A stretch of DNA of 64,000 bases from Marthasterias glacialis (lineage: Eukaryota > Echinodermata > Asteroidea > Forcipulatida > Asteriidae). The stretch's first letter is position 1, and each line of letters starts with the position of its first letter. Below the pieces are notes generated by a model that was not told where the DNA came from, searched no databases, and was given only the letters and a program-made list of their open reading frames with translations. The stretch lies in the NCBI GenBank assembly GCA_911728455.2, contig OU452222.1:20036559-20100558 (forward strand). Direction: 5' to 3'. Positions 33,819 to 45,900 of this stretch are shown here, piece by piece. The position numbers and the translations under genes are program-made.

Positions 33819-33982
33819 TTAGATATAATTTGTTACATCATATACATGTTTACCACTTTTCTTGTGTGTTTTAGAAGGTAAGCAGTATGCTATGACGCTA
33901 AGAATGATTAAAAGAACAAGTGATGCCACAGCAACGAGATGCCACCATGCCAGTGTGAAAGATACCTCCTTAGATTTGCCAT
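33819..33982 (-). CDS. Last coding exon: transmembrane helix and short cytoplasmic tail
   Basis: Reads G-K-S-K-E-V then a hydrophobic run from FTLAWWHLVAVA to LSVIAYCL (about 27 residues), then a basic anchor (SKTHKKSGKH) and a tail ending YDVTNYI before TAA at 33821-33819. The run is long and uncharged enough for one membrane pass, and the basic residues follow it, so the C-terminus should face the cytoplasm. The two tail tyrosines could be phosphorylation sites; nothing proves this. Confidence 0.88.
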
Positions 33983-36900
33983 CTATGGAGAAAGAAAACA
34001 GGAAGACGATTAGGCATAAATGACAGCCAGTTGCCTGGTAAAATGACTTGATTGGTCACAAGTGAACACTCAAATTGGATATCCCAGACTAAAGACAGTG
34101 TTGTTCCATCACATGGTTCAAGCACACTTTTGTATAGCAACACGGGATGGGCAAAGCCTGGTACCCATGTGCCACAAACATTCATTCAAAATATGTATGG
34201 GCATTTGCCCTCTGTTATACATAACTACGCAAAAGCTTGCTGTGAACCATAAGGGACAACTGTGTTTGTAACTTACCCTCCTGGCATAAGAGGGACTACT
34301 GTGTTTGTAACTTACCCTCCTGGCATAAGAGGGACAACTGTGTTTGTAACTTACCCTCTTGGCACAAGAGGGACTACTGTGTTTGTAACTTACCCTCCTG
34401 GCATATGAGGGACAACTGTGTTTGTAACTTACCCTCCTGGCATAAGAGGGACTACTGTGTTTGTAACTTACCCTCCTGGCATAAGAGGGACAACTGTGTT
34501 TGTAACTTACCCTCCTGGCATAAGAGGGACAACTGTGTTTGTAACTTACCCTCCTGTCATAAGAGGGACAACTGTGTTTGTAACTTACCCTCCTGGCATA
34601 AGAGGGACAACTGTGTTTGTAACTAACCCTCCTGGCATAAGAGGGACTACTGTGTTTGTAACTTACCCTCCTGGCATAAGAGGGACAACTGTGTTTGTAA
34701 CTTACCCTCCTGGCATAAGAGGGACTACTGTGTTTGTAACTCATCCTCCTGTCATAAGAGGGACTACTGTGTTTGTAACTTACCCTCCTGGCATATGAGG
34801 GACAACTGTGTTTGTAACTTACCCTCCTGGCATAAGAGGGACTACTGTGTTTGTAAATTACCCTCCTGGCATAAGAGGGACAACTGTGTTTGTAACTTAC
34901 CCTCCTGGCACATGAGGGACAACTGTGTTTGTAACTTACCCTCCTGGCATAAGAGGGACAACTATGTTTGTAACTTACCCTCCTGTCATAAGAGGGACAA
35001 CTGTGTTTGTAACTCATCCTCCTGTCATAAGAGGGACTACTGTGTTTGTAACTTACCCTCCTGGCATAAGAGGGACAACTGTGTTTGTAACTTACCCTCC
35101 TGGCATAAGAGGGACTACTGTGTTTGTAACTTACCCTCCTGGCATAAGAGGGACAACTGTGTTTGTAACTTACCCTCCTGGCATAGAATGCCTGAGAATC
35201 CTGAAGCACAATTACACCTGGTCCCTTCGACATTGTCATCTGAAGAGCAGGTTCCACCATTCAAACATGGACATGGATCTTTTATTTCATCTGGTAAAGC
35301 AAGAAACAAGAAAATTAATCAACTGGTCATTTTCATGTAATTGACTTAAGAGTACCAGAAATCCATGGAAAGATTTTGATCAACGTGTTGATATTATTAT
35401 TGACAAGTTAAGACAAGAGACACTTGAGAGTTTTTCAATTCCAAAAGAAAGGGGAAAAAATGTATATAAAACCTCCATCAAAACAGTGAACAAAAAGCAT
35501 CTGAGAAGTTCCTACCTGCTATAAAACGTCCAATCTTGTCTTTAAGGTTTGAGGTCTCCCTCCTCCTTCTGAAGGCACCTGTGAGAACAAAAAGAGAAAA
35601 ACAATTGGGTATGTTTCTTGTATGGAATATCTTAACATTTGTCTTGTCTTCTATTCAATTGATGCAGTAGAGTGTCATTTCCTAGGACATTTAATCAATA
35701 CTTTTAAAGCACAAAAGCAGAGAGGATTCTTCTTTGCAGTTTTTTAAAAACATTCAATGGAGCTAAAAGTACAGAGGACACAGAGTGCATTATGTTTTAC
35801 ATTTAATAGAAAGAAAATAAAAATTGTTTATAAAATACATCAGGAAATATTTTCATACTAAATTATTCGCACGCACACACGATGTGACAATGGCGCCTCA
35901 GCAGTGGAAGGACCAATCATCATGGAAGATTCCAAGTGTGTGCATCAGCGTGCGTGTGTGGCGGCCATAGCTGTGGTGGTGCAAACCATCATGGATGAGC
36001 TGTTCGGATTTGTGAATATACAGTGTAGTTCCAGTAATTAATCCATGGATTCTTCAAAAGCAACAATGACAGTAGCTCGGAAGCCTGAGGACATCTGCAG
36101 ACCAAGGGTGTTTGCTATGTACCAGAAACAGCAGAATTAACTATTCTGGGTATTTATTTTTTGTTTTTTGTGCATAACCTTTCCTAGCACACGGGACCTA
36201 CGGCTTAATGTCCCCAAAGACAAAGCAGTTATGACATACCGACCAGGCCAAGCAGGGATTCGAACCCACAGTCTATTAACTTAACAATGTGAACAGGACT
36301 TGAAAGACTTATTGTTCTTGACACTCTACAATGTGTATTTGAATCCTAATGCTTATCGTGTCGTTGATATGAGAGTCGGCAAGTTCAGGTGTAACCATGT
36401 TGCTATTTTAAACAGAGGGAAGGCCGTAGTATTCCCAGAGTCTCTGTGTTAGCAGCACAAGCTTACCTGGTACACATATATAGTCATTGGAACTATAGAA
36501 GCAGTTTTCATTATCTCTGCATGGTCGAGTCTGGCATGGGTTCAGGACAGGTGCTGTAAATGAAAATGTCAAATAAATGAGTCTGTAAAAAAATTAGGCT
36601 AAATCTAAGAATACTTCTTTAATTTTCAACAGCTGCCATTTAATATTGCAATTTATGTTCTATTTCAATGCATTGGTTGACATCCCTTTTACAAAATCTA
36701 AAGTGAAACATAGACAGAAAGAATGCAGCTATTTACACGCATCACAATCAATCAACATTTGAAAGTTTATCTTCAGTTTGTTTATTTAAACAGTAGCTGC
36801 CTGATGACGTTTATACAGGCAAATGTTTCCCCTACCTGGAAATGGTAACTCAGTGTGAACAAAAAATCCAGCCATGGTTCCGGGTTTAGTACCAATTCTA

Positions 36901-39900
36901 TACCGTAGGTAATGGCTAATGTTTTGCAATCCACTGTGCGTAAATTTGATATTTTCTCGGTAGAGAAAACAAAATGCACGATGCAATAAAGAGAATCTTT
37001 GATCTCTTGGCTTTGTCAAGTTAGGGTTTCTTTGTGCCAGCGGTACTCTAAATACAAAATTATTCCAGCAATTCCAGGGGACGGGAAAAAATAAAAGAAT
37101 CCCAACAAGGTTTAAAAGCATAATATAATTATCAGACTGTTTCTAAATGTACAAACAATATCCAACAATGACTTGAGATTATGTTTTGATATTCCATCAA
37201 ACCATTTTGAAGTTTGGTCTTGTTGCACAATACCAAGAACTTGAGTTGAGGTAACAGTGCATGAATAGAAACATATTCAAATTTGTGGGAACACATCCGC
37301 ACCAGTTTCTATTTTAAAAAAAGCCTGACCTCTTGATCTATAATTTTTAACCGGCTGTTTGTAAATACAAACCCAAAAGCATGACCAAATGATAATGCCA
37401 TGGGTTGCTCACATTACATTAATCACAGGAATCAGTAAGATTTCTAAATGATTTTAGTGACTTATAAGATACTATAGTTTGTTGTTACCAATAGCTAATC
37501 TAAACATGCCAGGTTGCGAACATCACCTCAACCCTCTCCCCCAATAGTTTTGAATTAGTTTTAATCTTCCAAAGGGCATCATGAAATTCATGCTCAATGC
37601 GTTTCTTAATACCCTTCCTAATAGGGCTGATTCAAGTCGTTGGGGTAAGGTGGTGAACACCAGGTGCGGTCTCTGTGGAAAGAGGGAGACGCTACAGCAT
37701 ATTCTGAACAATTGCTTTGTCATGCTCAATCAAGGTCGGTATACCTGGCAACACAACAACGTTCTCCAGATTCTTTACGGACTGCTGCGGCCTACCGACG
37801 AAACCGCGTGGAAAGTATACTGCGATCTCAAAGGTGCTCAGAAAACAGCAGCTGCCACTATACCACCTGACTTTCTCCCCACTCAACAGAGACCAGACTT
37901 GGTGCTCATTAACCTTATCCAAAAATCCATAGTAATTGTTGAACTCACAATTCCCTTTGAACAAATAATAACCGCAGCTCATACCAGGAAACAAAATACA
38001 TACACCAGTCTAGTCAGCGACAAGATCAAAGTTTTGATGTTTACTTGATCTGCTTAGAGGTAGGCAGTCGGGGACTTGTTACCAATGAAAATCTTCATAC
38101 TGTACAATCGATCCTATCACTAATAACGGCTGGCAATAAAACAATGAAAAAAGACTCCAAAAACCTTTCAAAATCCCTCAGCAGCAGTTCAATTCTTGCC
38201 TCATACACTGTCCTTTTACTCTTAATATGACCAAGGTTGGTCTATTGAATAACTTTTTACTCCTTTAAAAAATAAATAAATAAATAAAACAATCTTTTGA
38301 ACCGTTTTTGCTTTTAAATGTAATAATTTAATTTCTTTGTAAGTATTGTCTGTCTTTTTGTCTTGCGGAGTCACAAGAAGGATTTTCACCCAACTGGTTC
38401 TCTTGTCAGGAGTTTTATTAGATGAACTTTTTAGTGTTTTTATAATTCTTTGCTGAAATGAATAAATAAAATTCAATAAAGGCCTCAAACACAAAATACA
38501 CATGCTAACTTTAGCCGTTACTAGACTGACATATGAACCTCTAAACTAGTTTCCATCTCCAAAATCCCCTAAATAAAAGTAGCGCCATCACTTCTCCAAA
38601 ACTACAAACAAATGTCAAATAGTTCTTCAAAACAACCTGAAAATCAAAGTTGAATTTAAAATGAACTTACTTGAGAGAGTGATAGTGAATTCACAGGTTG
38701 CAATATTGCCTGCTGCATCAGTGAAGTTATACATAACCAGTGTGACGCCTTCCTCAAACACATCTCCGGAGTTTTTGTTACTAGTCTGAACTGCCTGCTC
38801 CCCTGAGTTGTCAATGGATGTCGGTGTGTTCCACATGACAACCATAAACCGATTCCCTGCAGGGATGACAAATGCCTGACTGGACGGGCAGTTGATGATG
38901 CTTGGTGGTAAAACGTCCGCTAAAAACAAAAATTCCAATATCAGGTCAAATCTAATCAACTGGTGAAATAAAAATTACAATCAAAGTAAATTCAATATCA
39001 AGTCAAATCTCACCAATTGCGGAAATAAAATTGCAACCAAAGTAAATCAAACATCAGGTCAAATCTAATCAATTGATAAAATCAAATTACAATCAAAGTA
39101 AATTCAATATCAGGTTAAATCTAACCAACTGTTGAAATCATACTACAATCAAAGTAAAGTCAATATAAGGTCAAATCTGATCAATTTCTGAAATCAAAGT
39201 AAATAAAATATCAGGTCAAATCTAATCAGTTTCTGAAATCAAATTACAATCAAAGCAAATAAAATATCAGGTCAAATTTAATCAATTGCTGAAATCAAAC
39301 TATAATCAAAGTAAATTCAATATCAGGTCAAACCTAATTGTTTGACTTCAGCAAATGATCCCACATAAAGAATCCCTCCAGGGGACGGGACCCCCCCCCC
39401 AAAAAAAAAGAACCCCAGCTGCAACTGGTTAAAGAGAAAAAGGGAAGGCGAAAAAAAGGAAAAAAAATAGAGATTCTTGGAGAGTTTCTGATCCTTACCT
39501 TCTCTAACCACGTTAATATCAAATGAGCACCTCTCCTGATTGTTGCGACCATCACTGAATGTATAAGTGACCCTCGTTATTCCTTCAGAGAACGAGTCAC
39601 CAGGGGTGTGAGTCTTACTGACAGAGGGCGCTTCTCCTGATTCATCCATAGCTGAAGGCTCCGTCCATCTCACAACAATGTTTGGGTTTGTTAATGGAAG
39701 ATCTACATTCATGTTCGAAGGGCAACCCGTGATTACTGGCGGGACATCATCCACTAAAAGAAAACAAGATAAAATAATCACCGTTTCAAACTCAAAATAG
39801 TGTCTCAGATTCTAAAGTTAATTACCTCAGATTTCATTTCTGTTCCATGTTACAAGTTTGATAATTAATACCTGAACTGTTAAAAGCTTGGTCTTAAAAC

Positions 39901-42900
39901 GCCAATCCATCACTACATGACAATCCTGATTTCTGATGCAAAGCTAAACCATAGACGCCCCTTGCATTATTACACCACCATCACCGAGGTCAAACAACAG
40001 AAACATACACATGTGTACGTGCAACGCAGAGAGAATATCAGCCAATGAGGTTTTCCTTTGACCTCATTGAGGGTAGTGTTTGAGCTCATGGCGTCCTGTG
40101 CATGGGGGTCTATTGATGCTCTGTATGAACTAAATTCCAAGAGAGGTCAGTAGTTGTTTATAAGGGAATAAAAGTGTGGTGAAGTGGTTTTCAACAAGTT
40201 ATTTCATAAATAGGGTGAGACCTGAGCCCAATTTCATGGCTCTGCTTACCGCAAGTGAAAAATCGGCGCTTGGGGAAGCAGAAAATTCCGCGTTTACTTA
40301 CGGGTATTTCACGGGTTAGCAAGGAATTTTTGCTTGTGCGCGTGCGTAGTTCACGTAACTAAGAATTCCTCGCTTACACAGCTAGCACAGAAATTCGACG
40401 CTAACCTCATAAGCCGTGAATGGTCTTCATAAGCGCAGAATGACGCAGTAAGCAGAGCCATGAAATTGGGCCCTGGTTGTCTATCAATTTAACTCGACTT
40501 CATCTCAGTGAAATGATCGAGACCCAGACCTCACCGTAACAACTTGCCGAAAACCGATTCAACACTCTATTATTCCATTTCACGAATACCTTTCTGTTAA
40601 AAACATCCAAAACCTTTTAAAGTTGAGAACAAATCTGACAGCTCATCTCGCTCGTGTCTGCATTAAATATCTATCCATGTTGAGCGCCTTGCGCAAGCTT
40701 CAAAATTGCGTGTGCAAGTGTCAAACTTTGCATGTTACCATCTTCCTCCACAGGGCTACCAATTTAAATTGCAATTTGCGAGCTCAGCGCAATCGTGTGA
40801 TAGCACCGTCTTTCGACTCAATTTCCTCAGTCCATGTTTAAACGCTTTGTTGCATGTCTATATTGCAAGTTTAAACATCGCCACATGATGTCCTCTCGAC
40901 CAATCAGAATGGATAAACTTTCCCAGGTATTTGTGAATTGATAATCAAGAGTAGTTAAAAGCAAGTTTCTAGTGTTCTTGTGGATATGTTAAATTATGTT
41001 AACAAAGTCAATGTTTAGATGATGATGGATAGATATGGAAAGAAAGATAAAATCATTGCCACTCTTTGTAAATCTGTATCCACAATTATATATAGATAAT
41101 GTATGGGACTGATACAATTAAAAACATAAAATTAGTTTCAGTCTGAAAGCTCGATATTTCCATCTGGAATACAGTCAAAGTCAAAGAAATGGTATTTGAA
41201 GAACCCCGAAATCACTGTTGATTATTTTGATTGCTGCGGAAATCTTTGGAAAAAGAGCATGACAGGAAACACATTAAAGGGTACTGCTCTGCATCCGTCA
41301 TCTTAGCAGTTTTTTCAACGGTATTAATTTTTGTTCAAGTACCTGATAATCACTCAAAAGTAATTCAACATGTGAATGGCCATGTATGCTGGCTTACACT
41401 GAAAATAATTTGAGTTGATTCATCTTTTTAAAAAAACCACTCTTACAATACCTTTCCATCATAAATGAGCGGAAAAAGTCACCTGCCTTTTCCGTTAATT
41501 TTTTTTAATGAAATTTGAGAGTAATTAAAAAATTGAATAGCTCTACTTAACTCAAATTATTTTGAGTATAAGCCGGCTTGTCCATTCAGATGTTAAAAAA
41601 CTTACGGGTGGTTTCAGGATAAACTGCTAATGTGACTGTAGATAAGTGCTACCTTATTGTGTTCCCTGTCACACACATATTTTCATTGTTTTTACTAAAA
41701 TGAGATTTTTGTTTAATTTTTCACAGGTTGATTATACAGTATTTTTGTAAACTAGAGAATGGAAAGTAAATTATTCAAACAGAAAAAAGCAAAAAAACCT
41801 ACCTTTCCTTTAAAAAATACATGTACCAGCACTTTAAACATACCAATATAAAGAATATGATGCAAATCACACAAAAATGTAAATTGCCTGTCCAGTAATA
41901 CAAATGTGACTAATGCTTTAGATTGTGTTTAAATTCTTTTTTGAGGGACATAGATTATTCACCCTCAAGGAAAATTAGGAGTGAGAAGTCAGAATAGAAA
42001 GTTAGTATGATACCATAACTTTGTGGTTTTCATGATAAGGAAGTAAGGATTCAATGTTTAGACGAATACACATATGCCTAGTCGAAAGTGAAAGTTGGTC
42101 AATGAAACCATATCCCATTAGATCACCACAAAACAGTTGAGCAAGAAGGATTTTGTAGACAAATCAAAGTACCTGATCGGACACTGACAACAAACGAGCA
42201 GTTGGCTTGGTTATCAGCTGGGTCACTGTAGGTGTACGTAACAGTGGTGTCCCCAAGTGGGAACCTAGACCCTGGTGAATGAGTCTGAACTAATGTAGGT
42301 TCAGTACCAGAGTCATCAATGGCAAAAGGTTCAGCCCAGATTGTAGATGCCCCCTCATCTACCTCAGATAGCAGTAGGGATACGGAGATGCTCTCCGGAC
42401 AAGCAAATACCGTTGGGGGTAAATCCACTAAAAAACAAGGGTTAAGGATAAGATTGTGGGGAAATCAATGTGCAAAATGTTACAACTAGCCAATCATGCA
42501 ATACAGAGGATACTGGTTTGGTAAATAAGTAAATGAATTCATAATTTGGTGTTTTCGGTAGCTGTTTTTCTCCACTACGAATTAACGTAACCAAACAAAG
42601 ACTTGATAAGGAAAATATTCTGGGCCTTTCCATATTTGGTTTTAGTGGTCACCACTGTATGGCAGAGAGGGACCACAACAAAAATATAATAATATTAATT
42701 TGGAAGGCTAATCATCCTTACTGGCAGCTGAGAAACTGAATTGCAAAGGACGCGGCTACACGTGTTCGAGCTGCAGGCATGCAAGGGCTCCTGTGATAGC
42801 CAGCCACATCAATCCACAATGACCACGGAGCACAGTCTGAGATAGAATGTGTTTGATTTTTCCGGAGGGAGGAAAACCGGAGGGCCTGCAGAAAAATGCT

Positions 42901-45900
42901 TGTGGCACAGGAGAGAACCAACTCACAACTCTACTCACATATGGCCCTAGCCGAAAAATCGAACCAGGGACACATTGGTATGAGGGCAAGTGCTTTACGC
43001 ACACGCCACCCATAAATGGTGACAGACGGAACAAAGACATCAGATTCTATTGGCAATGCCAGATGTTTGTTGACCAGAAGATTTATATATACGACTTTGG
43101 CCATTGTGTGCACATTCTTGTACTTGTTTTTTTGCCCTGCATCATTATAGGTATTCTGGGCCCAATTCCATAGAGCTGCTTAGCGGCATTTTTGTAATAA
43201 CGCAGCAATTTTCATTTCATAGCGCTGCTAACCAATGAGCACTGGATAAGGCATGCCAACTTTCCAGTGCTTACTGTAAGCAAATATATGAAGTAACAAT
43301 GTAAAGCCATGGTGAACGCATGAGCTGGCTGCCTAAATTTCTTGCTGAACTGTGAAATACGCTTGAGCACATATTTGAGCACATATTTCTGCTATAGTTA
43401 GCATGAAAGTTTGCTTACCGTTAAGCAGCGCTATAACATTGTCCCCGGGTGGTTGAAGTTGCAAAAAATCGCCTGATCAATTAAGTCCCTCCAACTGCCG
43501 TATTAAAAGTTAAAAAAATGAAGATCTAAACCAACCTGGTGATGTATTGACAAAGAAGACACAATTAGCTTGATTGCCAGCTGCATCAGTGAAGGTGTAG
43601 ACTACTGTGGTAGAGTTTTTACTGACTATACTTCCGGGCTCAAGTGACTTAGTCACGCTAGGTTCTTCTCCAGAGTTATCAACGGCTGTGGGCTCGTCCC
43701 AGGTTGCTTCATTTAACCCAGGAGGTAGGACAATAGTGGATGGACATCCACTGATTTCAGGTGGTACATCATCTGTTGTGTTAATGTAAAAAAAAACATA
43801 AATCCTGTATGTTTCAAGCTCTGGATTATACTCTTCATACCAGGGCACAGGGCACTGGACACCATTTCATCATTCAATAATAACTTATAAACTCATCAGT
43901 TCTAATCTGCCATGCACTTTTCTTGAATTTAGTACTTTTTCATCTTTGGTTGCCTGTTTGTACAAACTTAATCTAGATGGAAGTTACTGCTCTTTACTTG
44001 GTAGGCACTGGATGAGGTGTAATATAAAGGCAAATGTTTCCCTGCCTGGAAACAGAAGCGGAGTACAGACGCCATTGTGTAAAATCGGAATACCGTACCG
44101 GAACAAAGGTTGCCTAAACATTTCACTGCTGAGTGTGCACGGACCATGCACATGCCATCTAATACTTTGTTTCACCCACACAAGGACAAAACATGGTCTC
44201 GAATATTTGGCTGTTTTCTGGCTACTGAGTGGTGATTTTTGCATAATCCCTGAATTCAAACCTTTGTTCTTTTGTTCCAAGAAGAGGATTCAAGACATCG
44301 AGAGGCTTTCACCAATTGTTTATTCATTGTATTTTGGATCGATGGAGGTAAGTCAGAGTGAACCAGGAATCCAGCCATGGTTCCGGGTTTAGTACCAATC
44401 CTATGCCGTAGGTAATGGCTGATGGTGCGTTGAATTTGACACTTTCTTAGTCGAGAAAACAAAACGCACGATGTAATAAGAGAATGTTTGTTCTCCTGGC
44501 TTTGTCAAGTCAGGGTTTCTTTTTGCCAGAGGTACTCACAAAGAAAAATGATTCTGGCAATTCCGACAAAATAATCCCGTCACGGGGGCAGGAAAAAAAT
44601 GGAAGAATCAATGGAAGAAATGGAAGAATTACAATGAATTAAATCCTGAGTAACAAGGTTGGAAAAAATAGACACGATGAATTAAACTACCCACCTCCAA
44701 GACGGATAACAAAGAAGACACAGTTGGCTTGATTGCCTTGAGTATCAGTGAATGTATATGTCACCATGGTAATCTCATCTGAGAAGGTAGATCCTGGGGT
44801 ATGGGATCTAATGATATTGGTCACTGCACCAGCATTGTCTGTTGCTGTAGGCTCTGGCCAACTAGCACTGTCTTCACCATATGGGATGCTCACATTGGAT
44901 GGGCAGTTCATAACAACTGGAGCAGTTTTGTCTGAAAAATTAAAAAACAAAAACATTTTAAAGTTGAAAATGAAATTTATTTTAAGGCTGACTGTCCAAC
45001 ACAACCATGTGGCACACACACAGAAAACTGTGTGGTGGATTTGCAGTCAGCGCCAGCTTTCAATACCGGACCTTGAGACCAGACGTTTCTTCTATTTGCT
45101 GCAATCCTTGGTTAATTCCATATCAGCATTTGGGGTCCAGGAAATTCTTATTGTCTCAAAAAAGCCTGGGTTTGTATGCCAGATATGAGGCTCGCTGGTT
45201 ACCTGGGTTCAATTCCACAAAAGTACTAAAATGGATCATGTTAGATGAGTTAGCCAATAAACTAATCTTGATAATAGCTGAACAAAAACATTCCAAATAA
45301 AGTAAGAGTCTAACAGAGTAGTGACCACTCTTTGTGTTGTGGGCTGCTGAGCGGTTTTTGGAAAAGGTTTTGTGGGAATAAAGGAAGATACAGGCTGTAT
45401 CCGAAATGGCGGCTAAATCTGGATTGCCGCATCATGATGTGTTGAAGAGTAGGATGTCCTTAGCAACACCCTTAGCAACAGCCGCAGCCATAGCCGCTAA
45501 TTCAAATACTGCCTAACAGCGATTTCTTTGAAATATCACTCTGTTTCAAGCACGGACCATGCAACCATATAGGGCTTTCACTGACAACAACTACGGTCAC
45601 CTTAACTCCTACAGCCACCAATTCAATAAATCAGGGAATATTAGCAAAATAAACGACGCTTAACTTTGTTCGCTTGGCTTTTTTAGTCAGGGTTTTTTTT
45701 TGCTAATGATATTCTCAAAAACAAAAAAATGACTCAAGCCTTTCGGGAAAAAAAAAATCACATCTCGCGGCATGGAAAAATGTTGAGAACCCTGTTGTAA
45801 AGTGGTTAATAAATCACAGAAACTTCTAATGCAGATCTTATTATGATGGACCTACCAAGTGTAACAACCACAACAAATGTGCACTCAGCCTGGTTCCCTG

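Noticed and set aside
34248-35185. CRISPR array
   Set aside because: Regular period but no distinct spacers; it is a plain tandem repeat in a eukaryotic gene.
34118-35260. Minus-strand open frame of 380 codons and forward frames of 126-181 codons in the 39-bp array
   Set aside because: Repeat artefacts. The true EGF exon uses a different minus-strand frame with proper splice sites.
43946-44392. Forward open frame of 148 codons
   Set aside because: Lies within the TTAA-ended element; similar frames appear in its other copies and are broken there.
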